Source: RSA11 sp965652565
GTDB lineage: Bacteria; Actinomycetota; Thermoleophilia; Solirubrobacterales; 70-9
DNA: 64,000 bases
Reading direction: 5' to 3'
Assembly: GCA_965652565.1 (NCBI GenBank)
Contig: CBFGWL010000005.1
Coordinates: 7,075 to 71,074 of the forward strand
Part shown: piece by piece, positions 27,121-35,549 of the stretch
Layout: every line of letters starts with the position of its first letter
Numbering within the stretch: position 1 is the stretch's first letter
The notes under the pieces: model-generated
Database searches by the model: none
Seen by the model: only the letters and a program-made list of their open reading frames with translations
Told to the model about the DNA's origin: nothing
Translations under genes and position numbers: made by a program

Positions 27121-27801
27121 ATGGCAACCCAGCAATTCCCCTCGGCAGCGGCAGCGACGCACTCGCGTCAACTCCCTAACCCTCAACCTGAGCTTGACGA
27201 TCACTACCTGGTCGCGCTCGCCAAGCAGGGCAGCGCCGACGCGTACGACAGGCTCGTCAAGCGTTATCGCGGCTTCGTCCGCCTGAAGGCGTCCTCGTAC
27301 TTCTTGCTGGGCGGCGAGGCCGACGATCTGATCCAGGAGGGTATGGTCGGCCTCTACAAGGCCATCCGCGACTACCGGCCGGACCGCGAGTCGAGCTTCC
27401 GCAACTTTGCCGAGCTCTGCATCACGCGGCAGATCATTACCGCGGTGAAGACCGCGAGCCGCAACAAGCACGCACCGCTCAACCAGTACGTCTCGTTCGC
27501 CCAGACGCCGGCGGCGTCGGGGGAGTCCGAGACCACGCTCGAGGAGGTCCTTCCGGGGCCGATCTCGGACGATCCGGTCGACCGGGTGATCGCGACCGAG
27601 GAGCTGAGCAGCCTGGTCGCGTGCCTCGGCAACGTGCTCTCCGACCTCGAGTCGCGTGTGCTCTCGCTCTACCTCGACGGCTACAGCTACGAGGTCGTGG
27701 CGAGCAAGCTCGAGTGCGACACGAAGACGGTGGACAACGCGCTGCAGCGGGTGAAGCGCAAGGTGGCCAACCACCTCAACCAGCGCGAGGTGCTGCTCTA
27801 G
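27121..27801 (+). CDS. sigH: RNA polymerase sigma factor, SigH (sigma-30) type
   Basis: This alternative sigma factor resembles Bacillus SigH. The 226-residue protein shows region 2 (DAYDRLVKRYRGFVRLKASS; GGEADDLIQEGMVGLYKAIR, core-binding; SSFRNFAELCITRQIITAV, -10 recognition) and region 4 with a helix-turn-helix (YLDGYSYEVVASKLECDTKT and VDNALQRVKRK). The Ala/Gln-rich N-terminal ~30 residues are extra. GTG 27115 is an alternative start two codons upstream; GGAAGGA (27104-27110) can serve either. Being downstream of rlmB, preceded by a strong promoter and followed by a hairpin, it is a monocistronic unit in the position of Bacillus sigH. The cells need not sporulate; targets unknown. Confidence 0.9.
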   Translation: MATQQFPSAAAATHSRQLPNPQPELDDHYLVALAKQGSADAYDRLVKRYRGFVRLKASSYFLLGGEADDLIQEGMVGLYKAIRDYRPDRESSFRNFAELCITRQIITAVKTASRNKHAPLNQYVSFAQTPAASGESETTLEEVLPGPISDDPVDRVIATEELSSLVACLGNVLSDLESRVLSLYLDGYSYEVVASKLECDTKTVDNALQRVKRKVANHLNQREVLL

Positions 27802-27838
27802 CGCCCGCCGCGCCCAACCGCCGCCACACGGTTTCACG

Positions 27839-27867
27839 CACGCCCGGGGCGCCGCGCCCCGGGCGTG
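27839..27867 (+). terminator. Terminator-like hairpin after sigH
   Basis: A 13-bp perfect inverted repeat (27839-27851 with 27855-27867, loop CCG) lies 37 nt after the stop codon. It is very stable but not followed by a T-run (TCGCTGTCC). Confidence 0.6.
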
Positions 27868-27917
27868 TCGCTGTCCGGGGGGAGGGCGCCCATATCCTGG
27901 GATCTCCCAGACGACGC

Positions 27918-27990
27918 GCCCGGGTAGCTCAATTGGCAGAGCACCTGATTTGTAATCAGGGGGTTGCGGGTTCGAGTCCCGCCCCGGGCT
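27918..27990 (+). tRNA. tRNA-Thr (anticodon UGU)
   Basis: A 73-nt cloverleaf: acceptor stem GCCCGGG / CCCGGGC with discriminator T, D-arm TAGCTCAATTGGCAGAGC, anticodon stem CTGAT-TTTGTAA-ATCAG with anticodon TGT reading ACA, and T-arm GCGGG-TTCGAGT-CCCGC. The 3' CCA is not encoded. It lies 20 nt before an alcohol dehydrogenase gene. Confidence 0.97.
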
Positions 27991-28010
27991 CTCCGGCCCC
28001 ACCGCGGCAC

Positions 28011-29015
28011 ATGAGCGAGACCGACTTCACCTGGCGCGACGCCGAGCGCACGATCGTCTTCCGGGCGGCTGCGATGGCCGACGTGATGGGCATGCTCGCG
28101 CAGCACGGCTGGGATGAGTACGAGCTGCTCACCACGCAGAGCGGGCTCGCCCAGGGGCCGATCGAGCTGGCCGAGCGCGCCGGTTCGCTGAACCTCGTCC
28201 CGCCGGGGCCCGTGAACGAGACGGCGGCGAACCTGATCGACTCGATCGAGGGGAAGCGCATCGTCGCGCTGGGCGGCGGCCGCGTGATCGACACGGCCAA
28301 GGCGATCGCCGCCGTGCGCGAGGGCGCCGTCGCGGCGCTGCCGACCACCCTCTCCGGGGCGGAGATGACGCGTATCCACCGCCTGCCGCAGGGCCACGAC
28401 GCGCCCGCCCTGGTGCGCCCGCGGCTCGTGGTGGCCGACCCCGCGGCGATGACGAGCCTGCCCGAGCGCCGCCTGCGGGCGAGCGCGATGAACGCGCTCG
28501 CGCACGGCATCGAGGCCCTTTACGTGCCGGGCTCGCACCCGGTCGCGACGCTCGCGGGGCTCCGCGGAGCCGAGCTGATCGCGGGCGCCCTCGACCACGG
28601 GCTGGACGATGCGACCCGCGTCGAGCTGGCGCTCGGCTCGCTGCTCTGCGCGTATGCGCTCGATTCGACCGGGATCGCCCTGCACCACGTCGTCTGCCAG
28701 ACGCTCGTGCGCACCATGGATCTGCCCCACGCCGAGGTGAACGCGGCGCTTCTGCCGCACACGGTCGAGGCGATGGCCGCGCGGGCGCCGCGCGAGCTCG
28801 GCGAGCTGGCGCGGGCGATGGGCACGCGCCCGGGCACGATCGCCGAGCGCATTGAGGACCTCATGGGCGGCCGGCGCAGCCTCGGCGACCTCGGCGCCGA
28901 CGAGGAGCGCCTCGGGGCCGCGCTCGACGCGATGCTCGCCCGCCCGCAACTCGCCGACACGCCCGAGCCGCCCGATCGCGAGGAGCTCGAGGCGATCGTG
29001 CGGGCCGCTTGGTAG
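28011..29015 (+). CDS. Iron-containing alcohol dehydrogenase family protein (maleylacetate-reductase-like)
   Basis: From ATG 28011 the protein has 334 residues. RIVALGGGRVIDTAKAIAAV is the dinucleotide-binding Gly-rich loop of the family. RLVVADPAAMTSLPE carries the metal-ligand Asp, SAMNALAHGIEALY the first His, and GIALHHVVCQTLVR a His pair. Length and the LPTTLSGAEMT segment resemble maleylacetate reductase or small iron dehydrogenases more than butanol dehydrogenases. No aromatic-catabolism cluster is adjacent, so the substrate is open. It starts 20 nt after the tRNA-Thr gene and may be read from the same transcript. No clear Shine-Dalgarno site. Confidence 0.78.
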   Translation: MSETDFTWRDAERTIVFRAAAMADVMGMLAQHGWDEYELLTTQSGLAQGPIELAERAGSLNLVPPGPVNETAANLIDSIEGKRIVALGGGRVIDTAKAIAAVREGAVAALPTTLSGAEMTRIHRLPQGHDAPALVRPRLVVADPAAMTSLPERRLRASAMNALAHGIEALYVPGSHPVATLAGLRGAELIAGALDHGLDDATRVELALGSLLCAYALDSTGIALHHVVCQTLVRTMDLPHAEVNAALLPHTVEAMAARAPRELGELARAMGTRPGTIAERIEDLMGGRRSLGDLGADEERLGAALDAMLARPQLADTPEPPDREELEAIVRAAW

Positions 29016-29059
29016 CGCCCGCCGGGTAACCGTTCGCGCGCGCGTGTGTAGGCGTGCGC

Positions 29060-30772
29060 ATGGACGAAACCCCGCGCGTTTCGGCCCCGCCGCGCAAGGA
29101 CGAGGTCATCGACGAGGAGCGCTTCCAGCGCTACCACCGTTACGCGCGCGAGCACGGCGTCAACAAGATCCTCTACACGATCGCCCGCTTGATCCTCGTC
29201 CCGGCGTTCTTGATCTGGCTGAGGCTCGATCGCCAGGGCCGCGAGCACGCGCGGGTCGACGGTGGCCTCGTCGTCGCCGCCAACCACCGCAGCTTTCTCG
29301 ACCCGTTCGTGATCGGGGCGCTCCTGCCCTGGCGGCGGCAGATCCAGTTCGTCGCCAAGGTCGAGCTCTTCGAGTCGCGCTGGCAGGGGTGGATCCTCAA
29401 CCGGCTCGGCGCCTTCCCGATTCGCCGCGGGCAGTCGGACGAGACGGCGATGGAGACCGCACGGATCGCCGTCGAGCGCGGCGGCACCGTCGTGATCTTC
29501 CCCGAGGGCACGCGCATCCGCCAGGGCTCGCTGGCCCGCCCGAAGCGCGGCGTCGGCCGGCTCGCCCTGGAGACGGGGGCGCCGGTCCTGCCCGTGGCCG
29601 TGCTGGGCAGCGAGCACGTCCGCAAGGGCTGGCGCATCCGGCCGCGCAAGGTCGCGCTGCGCGCCGGCCCGCCGCTCACGTTCCCGCGCACGGAGCGGCC
29701 GTCCCCGAGCCTCGCGGCCAGCGTCACCGAGCGCATCTGGCCGAACATCGAGCTGCAGTGGGAGTACCTGGGCGGGCTGCCGCCCCTGCGGCAGGCGGCC
29801 GTGATCGGCGCGGGGAGCTGGGGAACGGCGATGGCGGTGCTGCTCGCCCGCGGCGGGCTCGAGGTGCAGCTCGGCACCCGCACGCAGGAGGCGGCCGAGG
29901 AGATCCAGCGCAAGCGCGAGAACGATCCTTACCTCCCCGACGTGAAGCTCCCGGAGGGTGTCACGGTCAAGCGCGCCAGCGACATCGAGCTGGGCGGCTG
30001 CGACCTCGTCGTCTTCGCGGTCCCCTCGAAGGCGCTGCCGCAGGCGGTGGGCACCTCGGCGGACCGGATCGGCACCCGCACCTCCGTCCTGCTGCTCACC
30101 AAGGGCCTCGTCCAGCCCCTCGGCCTGCTTCCCACGGAGTACGTGGCCGAGCGCGTGCGGGCGCGCGCGATCGCTTGCCTCGGTGGGCCCGCGCACGCGC
30201 GCGAGGCGGCGGCGGGGATGGCGGCGCTCGTGCTCGGCAGCGCCGACGCCGATCTGCGCAACCAGCTCTGGGAGGTGTTCGACCGGGCGGGGCTCGTCTG
30301 CGAGCCGACCGACGACGTGCCGGGCGTCGAGATGGCAGGCGTCGCCAAGAACGCCGCCGCGCTGGCGGCGGCCGCCGCCGAGCCCTACGGCATGAACGCG
30401 GCGGGCATCGCGGCGGCCGGGATCTGGGACGAGTGCGTGGACTACGCGATGCTCAAGGGCGCGCGCCTGGAGACGTTCGCCGGCCTGGCTGGTGTGGGCG
30501 ACCTCACGGCGACCGTGCTGGCGCCTAACTCCCGCAACCGCCGGGCGGGCGAGCTGCTCGGCAAGGGCGTGCCGGCGGAGCAGATCCCCGGCCGGATCCG
30601 CCAGGCGTCGGAGGGGCTCGACTCGGTGCCGCTCGTCGCCGAGACGCTCACCCGCGCCGGCGTCGCCGCGCCGCGCCTCAACGGGCTCGCGTCGCTCATC
30701 GAGGGCGAGATCGAGCCCGCCGAGTGGATCGCCGGGCTGCGCCAGGCCGAGCGCCGCCGGAGGGCGGCCTGA
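29060..30772 (+). CDS. Bifunctional PlsC acyltransferase - GpsA glycerol-3-phosphate dehydrogenase fusion
   Basis: One 570-residue frame joins two phospholipid enzymes. Residues ~1-240 are a PlsC-type acyltransferase: a hydrophobic N-terminal segment (YTIARLILVPAFLIWL), catalytic NHRSFLD (His76, Asp81), NRLGAFPIRRG, and FPEGTR (Glu149). Residues ~246-565 are GpsA: GAGSWGTAMA, VVFAVPSKALP, LTKGL, GVAKNAAALA with the catalytic Lys430, and AGVGDLTATVLAPNSRNR. GpsA makes sn-glycerol 3-phosphate from dihydroxyacetone phosphate, and PlsC acylates lysophosphatidate. The fusion would tie backbone supply to the membrane. ATG 29060 is preferred; GTG 29054 adds two residues. Both active sites look complete. 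I see no frameshift or start codon that would suggest two genes. Confidence 0.9.
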   Translation: MDETPRVSAPPRKDEVIDEERFQRYHRYAREHGVNKILYTIARLILVPAFLIWLRLDRQGREHARVDGGLVVAANHRSFLDPFVIGALLPWRRQIQFVAKVELFESRWQGWILNRLGAFPIRRGQSDETAMETARIAVERGGTVVIFPEGTRIRQGSLARPKRGVGRLALETGAPVLPVAVLGSEHVRKGWRIRPRKVALRAGPPLTFPRTERPSPSLAASVTERIWPNIELQWEYLGGLPPLRQAAVIGAGSWGTAMAVLLARGGLEVQLGTRTQEAAEEIQRKRENDPYLPDVKLPEGVTVKRASDIELGGCDLVVFAVPSKALPQAVGTSADRIGTRTSVLLLTKGLVQPLGLLPTEYVAERVRARAIACLGGPAHAREAAAGMAALVLGSADADLRNQLWEVFDRAGLVCEPTDDVPGVEMAGVAKNAAALAAAAAEPYGMNAAGIAAAGIWDECVDYAMLKGARLETFAGLAGVGDLTATVLAPNSRNRRAGELLGKGVPAEQIPGRIRQASEGLDSVPLVAETLTRAGVAAPRLNGLASLIEGEIEPAEWIAGLRQAERRRRAA

Positions 30773-30831
30773 GATGAGGGCCGCCGTTGCAGCGCGCCGG
30801 GCGCCCACCGGGGCGGGGCTAGGCTTGCGCC

Positions 30832-31380
30832 GTGACCGAGGGAGCGCCGGGATCGGCGAAGGCCGAGCTCGACAGGGAGTTCGAGAAGCTGTATCGCACG
30901 CATCTGCGCGACGTCTACTCGTACGCCTATTACCGGGTGGGCAACCACCACGATGCGGAGGATTTGACCGAGCAGGCGTTCCTGCAGGCATACCGGCACT
31001 TCGAGCGCGCGCGCCGCGAGTCGGATGGGCGCCCGATGCGGCCGTGGCTGATCCGCATCGCCCACAACCTCGCCGCGAACCATCACCGCGACCGCAAGCG
31101 CCGGCCCGAGGCGAACATCGAGGCGGTCGAGCCGCCGTCCCATCCGCACCCGACGGAGCGGGTCGTCGCAGGCCGCGAGGAGCTGCGCCTGGTGATGGAG
31201 AAGCTGGAGGTCCTCAACGAGGACCGGCGCGAGGCCTTGATCATGCGCTTCGCGCTCGACATGTCGAACAAGGAGATCGCCCGCGCGCTTGGCCGCAGCG
31301 AGGGCGCGACGAAGGTGCTCATCCACCGCGCGCTCAAGCAGCTCGAGGAGGAGATGGCGCGCGCCGAGGGAGGGCCGTAG
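30832..31380 (+). CDS. ECF-type RNA polymerase sigma factor
   Basis: The 182-residue protein has region 2 (FEKLYRTHLRDVYSYAYYRV, AEDLTEQAFLQAYRHFERA, RPWLIRIAHNLAANHHRDRK) and region 4 (LEVLNEDRREALIMRFALDM, SNKEIARALGRSEGATKVLI helix-turn-helix). It lacks region 3, as expected of an extracytoplasmic-function sigma. The GTG start lies 6 nt after TAGGCT (30820-30825). A small membrane protein gene follows after 4 nt and is the natural candidate for a partner, although it has no zinc-binding anti-sigma motif. Confidence 0.9.
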   Translation: MTEGAPGSAKAELDREFEKLYRTHLRDVYSYAYYRVGNHHDAEDLTEQAFLQAYRHFERARRESDGRPMRPWLIRIAHNLAANHHRDRKRRPEANIEAVEPPSHPHPTERVVAGREELRLVMEKLEVLNEDRREALIMRFALDMSNKEIARALGRSEGATKVLIHRALKQLEEEMARAEGGP

Positions 31381-31384
31381 GCGG

Positions 31385-31726
31385 ATGACCGACGCCGGTC
31401 AGATGGACCTGGAAGGCCTGCTGCGCGACGCCCTGCGCCCGATCGAGCCGCCGGAGGACCTCGCGTCGCGCGTCGAGGGCACGCTCGTCTCGATCACGCA
31501 ACAGGCGACCGCCGCGCTCGGCAGCTGGGCGGACGATCTCTCCGAGGGCGAGCTGGACGCGCTTCGCGACCCGCGAAACTGGGTGCGGCCCGCGGGCGCG
31601 GTCGCGGTCGGGGGCGCTGCGGCGGTGGCCCTCGTCGTCGTCGGGATGCGGCGCCGCCGCAAGCCGACCGGCCTGCGCGGCGGCGTGACGCGAGTCGCCG
31701 AGAGCCTCAGCGAGATTCGCCGCTAG
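31385..31726 (+). CDS. Small single-pass membrane protein next to the ECF sigma factor
   Basis: The 113-residue protein has an acidic cytoplasmic N-terminal region (MDLEGLLRDALRPIEPPEDL), a predicted helix (PAGAVAVGGAAAVALVVVGM, ~residues 72-91) ending in MRRRRKP, and a short basic C-terminus. It lies 4 nt downstream of the sigma gene and must be co-transcribed. It may act as an anti-sigma or sensor, but no HxxxCxxC zinc-anti-sigma motif is present, so this is context only. Its last 20 nt overlap the end of the convergent DUF4383-like gene. Confidence 0.65.
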   Translation: MTDAGQMDLEGLLRDALRPIEPPEDLASRVEGTLVSITQQATAALGSWADDLSEGELDALRDPRNWVRPAGAVAVGGAAAVALVVVGMRRRRKPTGLRGGVTRVAESLSEIRR

Positions 31727-32216
31727 CGCGCCCCGATTCGCCGCCGGCGCGACGGGGCTCGTCCGCGCGCCGCGGCGCTGGACGCGTGCGCCGCGGCTTG
31801 GCGGCGGCGCGCGGCGGGCGCTCCGTGGGCGTCGCCGCGCCCATGCCGAGGCCGGCGAGGCCGAGGAGCAGGTGCAACACGTTCGTGCCGCTGTTGACGG
31901 GCAGCAGGTCGAGGATCGCGCCGAAGCCGTCATCGACCTCGATGAACCCCCAGATCGCCAGCAGCAGATAGGCGAGCCCGATCCCGAGCGCGTAGGTCCG
32001 CGCGCCGTAACCGGCGGCGGCGAGCCCGAGTAGGCCCGTCGCGATGTGCAGCAGGTTCTGCCAGCCGTTCACCGCGAATAGGCCGAGAAGCTCGTCGGCC
32101 TCGATGTCGGAGCCGGTGCTGAAGCTGGCGTTGTAGAAGAAACCCGCGACGCCCAGCACGATCAAGCCGGCGCCGGCGAGCGTCGCGTAAAGGCGGGCTG
32201 GGGTGGGGCTACTCAC
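31707..32216 (-). CDS. DUF4383-like four-helix membrane protein
   Basis: The 169-residue protein has about four hydrophobic helices: LYATLAGAGLIVLGVAGFFY, NLLHIATGLLGLAAAGYGA, YALGIGLAYLLLAIWGFI and NVLHLLLGLAGLGMGAA. The repeated pattern NxLHxxxGLxGL is typical of DUF4383 proteins. A long basic Arg/Pro/Ala cytoplasmic tail (~40 residues) follows. The GTG start at 32216 has a Shine-Dalgarno site GAGGAG (32223-32228). Function unknown. Convergent with the sigma-associated gene. Confidence 0.7.
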   Translation of the reverse strand: MSSPTPARLYATLAGAGLIVLGVAGFFYNASFSTGSDIEADELLGLFAVNGWQNLLHIATGLLGLAAAGYGARTYALGIGLAYLLLAIWGFIEVDDGFGAILDLLPVNSGTNVLHLLLGLAGLGMGAATPTERPPRAAAKPRRTRPAPRRADEPRRAGGESGRASGESR

Positions 32217-32345
32217 ACGGTTCTCCTCGGCGCGAAACGCGATCTGCGGGGACTATGGTGTCGCCCTCGGACGGCACCTGCATCACCCGCCGCGGCGCGG
32301 CGTCCGCGGCGCTCAGCTGGGTCACTCACTACCCTCCCGCGGCGA

Positions 32346-33182
32346 ATGGCCACTTGCTATCGGCATCCCCAACGGGAGACGAACGTCGCCTGTTCCAACT
32401 GCGGCCGCCCGATCTGCCCGGATTGCATGACGTCGACGCCGGTCGGGATGCGGTGTCCCGACTGCGCGCGGGATCGCACCCGGGTCGTGCGGGGCCCGAG
32501 CGGCTTCGGCGCCGGGATGGCCGAGGCGACGCGGGTGCTGATCGGCGTGAACGTGATCGTCTTCGTTGCCTGCCTGCTTACGGGGGCCACGCTGTTCGAC
32601 GGCGGCGGGACCATCTACAGGGAGGGCGCGCTCTACGGCCCGCTCGTGGACCAGGGCGAGTGGTACCGGATCATCACCTCCGGCTTCCTCCACTACGGGA
32701 TCGTCCACCTCGGGCTCAACATGTTCGTCCTGTATCTGCTGGGCAACCTGCTCGAGCCGGCGATCGGGATCTGGCGGTTCGTGGGGATCTACGCGGTCTC
32801 GCTGCTGGGCGGGGCGTTCGGCGCCCTCCTGCTCGACCCGAACGCGGTGACGGTCGGCGCCTCGGGCGCGGTCTTCGGGCTGATGTCCGCGAGTTTCCTG
32901 ATCGCGCGCCGGCGCGGCATGAACGAGCTCGCCTCGCAGCTCGGCCTGCTCGTCGTGATCAACCTGCTCTTCACCTTCAGCGTGAGCAACATCAGCGTCG
33001 GCGGGCACCTCGGCGGGCTCATCGCGGGCGCCGCCGCCGGCGCGGCGATCATCGCGGGCGAGAGTCAGCGCGGCACTGCCCGGCAGGCGTTCGAGGTGGT
33101 GGCGCTCGTCGCCCTGGCCGTGATCGCGGTTGCCGGCTCGCTCCTCGCGGCGGCCGAGAGCGTGCCGCGCATCGGCGGCTGA
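32346..33182 (+). CDS. Rhomboid-family intramembrane serine protease with N-terminal zinc ribbon
   Basis: The 278-residue protein begins with a Cys/His-rich module (CYRHPQRETNVACSNCGRPI and CPDCMTS..GMRCPDCA), which resembles a B-box or zinc ribbon and is common in actinobacterial rhomboids. Six or seven membrane helices follow. Catalytic residues are visible: HLGLNMFVLYLLG with the oxyanion-site His/Asn in helix 2, VGASGAVFGL with the nucleophile Ser, and SVGGHLGGLIAG with the catalytic His. It cleaves substrates within the membrane. The ATG start follows TACCCT (32330-32335) by 10 nt. Substrate unknown. Confidence 0.92.
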   Translation: MATCYRHPQRETNVACSNCGRPICPDCMTSTPVGMRCPDCARDRTRVVRGPSGFGAGMAEATRVLIGVNVIVFVACLLTGATLFDGGGTIYREGALYGPLVDQGEWYRIITSGFLHYGIVHLGLNMFVLYLLGNLLEPAIGIWRFVGIYAVSLLGGAFGALLLDPNAVTVGASGAVFGLMSASFLIARRRGMNELASQLGLLVVINLLFTFSVSNISVGGHLGGLIAGAAAGAAIIAGESQRGTARQAFEVVALVALAVIAVAGSLLAAAESVPRIGG

Positions 33183-33194
33183 GCGAGTAGGCGC

Positions 33195-34106
33195 CTAGCC
33201 GGCGCGCGCCCCGGCGCCCTCGAGTTCGACCCACTCCAGGGTGGTGGGCGCCGGTACGGCGTCGGGGTGCAGCAGGTGCCCGAGCAGCTCGACGCCGTCG
33301 GCGAGGCGCGGACCGGGGCGCGAGAACGAGGACGCCGCGTCGACCGCGACGATCCGCTCGGCCCCCAGCCGCGCCAGATCCGTGGCGTGGGCGCGCGCCT
33401 GCGCCGCGGCCTCGTCCGCGTAGAGCCCGCAGGGCATGACCACCACGATGTCGGGCTCGCTCGCGGCGAGCTCGTCCCACGTCGCGGTGCGCGAGCGCGC
33501 TCCCGGCTCGCCCAGGACGTCGAGCCCGCCGCCCGCGGCGATCATCTCGGGCACCCAGTGCCCGCCGAGATAGGGAGGGTCGAGCCACTCGAGGGCGAGC
33601 ACCCGCGGCCTCTCCGCGCCGTCGGTGCGCGCCCGTACCGCGGTCACGCGCCCCTCCAGCTCGCCGGCCAAGCGCTCGCCGAGCTCCTCGCGCCCGCAGG
33701 CGGAGGCGACCCGGCGCGCGTCCGCGAAGACGTCCCCGAGCGTCACCGGATCGAGCGAGAGCACCGCGGGGCCACACGGCAGCCCCGCGGCCAGGCTGCA
33801 CACCTCGTCGTAGGAGACGGCGCACACCGCGCAGACCGCCTGGGTGACGATCAAATCCGGCGCGAGCTCGGCGAGCCGCTCGCGGTCGAGCTCGTAGATC
33901 GCCTCGCCGCGGCCCGTGAGCTCGCGCACACGCGAGTCGATCTCGGCGGGCTCAAGATCCGACGGCAGGACGCTGCGCGTGAGCCGCGGCAGGCGGGCCA
34001 CATCCTCGGGCCAGTCGCACTCGTGCGTGACCGCGACGACGTCGTCGCCCAGGCCGAGGGCGAAGAGGATCTCGGTGGCGGAGGGCACCAGGCTCGCGAC
34101 CTTCAC
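33195..34106 (-). CDS. BtuF-like cobalamin-binding / periplasmic-binding-fold protein
   Basis: The 303-residue protein belongs to the helical-backbone substrate-binding family of BtuF. The opening VASLVPSATEILFALGLGDD, then VAVTHECDWPED, and VLALEWLDPPYLGGHWVPEM are typical. Unlike a true periplasmic binding protein it has no signal peptide or lipobox, so it is likely cytoplasmic, and no BtuC/BtuD genes are nearby. GTG 34106 is preferred because TAGTGT (34114-34119) lies 7 nt upstream; the longer start GTG 34115 overlaps that hexamer. It may bind corrinoids or act in an unrelated context. Confidence 0.8.
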   Translation of the reverse strand: MKVASLVPSATEILFALGLGDDVVAVTHECDWPEDVARLPRLTRSVLPSDLEPAEIDSRVRELTGRGEAIYELDRERLAELAPDLIVTQAVCAVCAVSYDEVCSLAAGLPCGPAVLSLDPVTLGDVFADARRVASACGREELGERLAGELEGRVTAVRARTDGAERPRVLALEWLDPPYLGGHWVPEMIAAGGGLDVLGEPGARSRTATWDELAASEPDIVVVMPCGLYADEAAAQARAHATDLARLGAERIVAVDAASSFSRPGPRLADGVELLGHLLHPDAVPAPTTLEWVELEGAGARAG

Positions 34107-34113
34107 GACCTCC

Positions 34114-34119
34114 ACACTA
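34114..34119 (-). promoter_or_regulatory. -10 hexamer TAGTGT of the BtuF-like gene
   Basis: TAGTGT on the minus strand, 7 nt before GTG 34106. The alternative GTG 34115 lies inside the hexamer and so is unlikely as a start. Confidence 0.5.
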
Positions 34120-34183
34120 AAGACACCGCCCGGCGGCGCGCGGCCCCGACGCGACGGGCGGCGGTTTCGTAGGCTGCCGGGTC

Positions 34184-34465
34184 ATGGCCCGCCTGAGCGA
34201 CGAGGAGATCGCCGAGCGCCTCGCCGGCCTGAGCGGCTGGGAGCTCGCCGGCAGAGCGATTCGCAAGAGCTTCGACCGCGGCGACTTCGTCGGCTCCGTC
34301 GAGTTCGTCCGCGCGCTCGTCGCGCCGGCGGAGGAGCTGAACCACCACCCGGACATCAACATCTCCTGGAGCCAGGTCGAGGTGATGCTCACGACCCATT
34401 CGGAGGGCGGACTCACCGAGAACGACTTCGTGCTCGCGGCCAAGATCGACGAGCTGGCCGGCTAG
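34184..34465 (+). CDS. Pterin-4a-carbinolamine dehydratase (PhhB/DCoH family)
   Basis: The 93-residue protein has the family core: LSGWELAGRAIRKSFDRGDF, then FVRALVAPAEELNHHPDINI with the catalytic His pair, and WSQVEVMLTTHSEGGLTEND. It dehydrates 4a-hydroxytetrahydropterin formed by aromatic amino acid hydroxylases, or assists molybdopterin and other pterin pathways. No phenylalanine hydroxylase is nearby. The ATG start follows TAGGCT (34170-34175) by 8 nt. wecB begins 4 nt after the stop, so they share a transcript. Confidence 0.92.
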   Translation: MARLSDEEIAERLAGLSGWELAGRAIRKSFDRGDFVGSVEFVRALVAPAEELNHHPDINISWSQVEVMLTTHSEGGLTENDFVLAAKIDELAG

Positions 34466-34469
34466 CTGC

Positions 34470-35549
34470 ATGCGCCTTCTCCACGTCGTGGGCACGCGCC
34501 CCAACTTCGTGAAGATGGCGCCGGTCATCGCGGCCGCCCGCGAGTTGCTGGGCGCCGAGGACAACGTGGTCGTCCACACCGGCCAGCACTACGACCGGAC
34601 GATGTCGGACATCTTCTTCGAGGAGCTCGGCGTGCCCGAGCCCGACCACATGCTCGGCGTCGGCTCCGGCAGTCACGGCGAGCAGACGGCGCGCGTGCTC
34701 GAACGCCTCGAGCCGGTGCTGCTCGAGGAGCGCCCGGACGTCGTCGTCGTGCCAGGCGACGTGAACTCCACGCTCGCGGCGGCGCTCTGCGCCTCGCGGG
34801 TGGGGCTCCCGGTTGCCCACGTCGAGTCCGGGCTGCGCAGCTTCGACCGCGAGATGCCGGAGGAGATCAACCGCATTGCCACCGATCACCTCTCCGAGCT
34901 GTGCTTCCTGCACTCCGAGGAGGCCATCGAGAACCTCACGGCCGAGGGCGTGCCCAGCGAGCGCATGCACTTCGTCGGCAACACGATGATCGACACCCTG
35001 CGCGCCCTCGAGGACCGCTTCCGCAGCCGCGAGACGGCTCGCGGACTCGGCCTGGAGCCGGGCTCGTACCTGCTCGTCACCCTCCATCGCCCGGCGCTCG
35101 TCGACGGGCCGCTGCTCGCCGACGCGATGGCGGCGCTCGCCGAGGTCGCCGCGGCGCTGCCGGTGCTCTTCCCGGTCCACCCGCGCACGCGCAAGCGGCT
35201 CGCCGAGCTCGGCATCGCCGAGGGCGGGGGAGTGCGGCTCACCGACCCCGTCGGGTACCTGGATTTTCTCTCCCTGGAGGCGGACGCGCGCGCGGTGCTC
35301 ACCGATTCCGGCGGGATCCAGGAGGAGACGACCGCGCTCGGCGTCCCCTGCTTCACGCTGCGCGACAACACCGAGCGGCCCGTGACCATCCGGCTCGGCA
35401 CCAACACCCTCCTCGGGCTCGACCCGGCCCGGATCCGCGAGATCCCCGCTTTGCTGGCCGAGCACGACCGGCGCCCGCCCGCCGAGCCGCCGCGTTTCTG
35501 GGACGGCCGTGCGGCCGAGCGAGCCGCTCGCATCCTGGCTGAACGCTAG
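34470..35549 (+). CDS. wecB: UDP-N-acetylglucosamine 2-epimerase (non-hydrolysing)
   Basis: WecB interconverts UDP-GlcNAc and UDP-ManNAc for surface polysaccharides. The 359-residue protein has the GT-B-like epimerase signatures: HVVGTRPNFVKMAPVI, VHTGQHYDRTMSDIFFEEL, VPGDVNSTLAA, VAHVESGLRSFDREMPEEIN with active-site acids, and LTDSGGIQEETTALGVPC. It lies 4 nt downstream of the pterin dehydratase gene. Its stop codon TAG is the first half of the -10 hexamer TAGGCT of the next gene. Confidence 0.95.
   Translation: MRLLHVVGTRPNFVKMAPVIAAARELLGAEDNVVVHTGQHYDRTMSDIFFEELGVPEPDHMLGVGSGSHGEQTARVLERLEPVLLEERPDVVVVPGDVNSTLAAALCASRVGLPVAHVESGLRSFDREMPEEINRIATDHLSELCFLHSEEAIENLTAEGVPSERMHFVGNTMIDTLRALEDRFRSRETARGLGLEPGSYLLVTLHRPALVDGPLLADAMAALAEVAAALPVLFPVHPRTRKRLAELGIAEGGGVRLTDPVGYLDFLSLEADARAVLTDSGGIQEETTALGVPCFTLRDNTERPVTIRLGTNTLLGLDPARIREIPALLAEHDRRPPAEPPRFWDGRAAERAARILAER

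Noticed and set aside
27918..28011. tRNA-Thr as an integration site for a mobile element
   Set aside because: No integrase and no repeat of the tRNA 3' end were seen downstream; the following genes look chromosomal.
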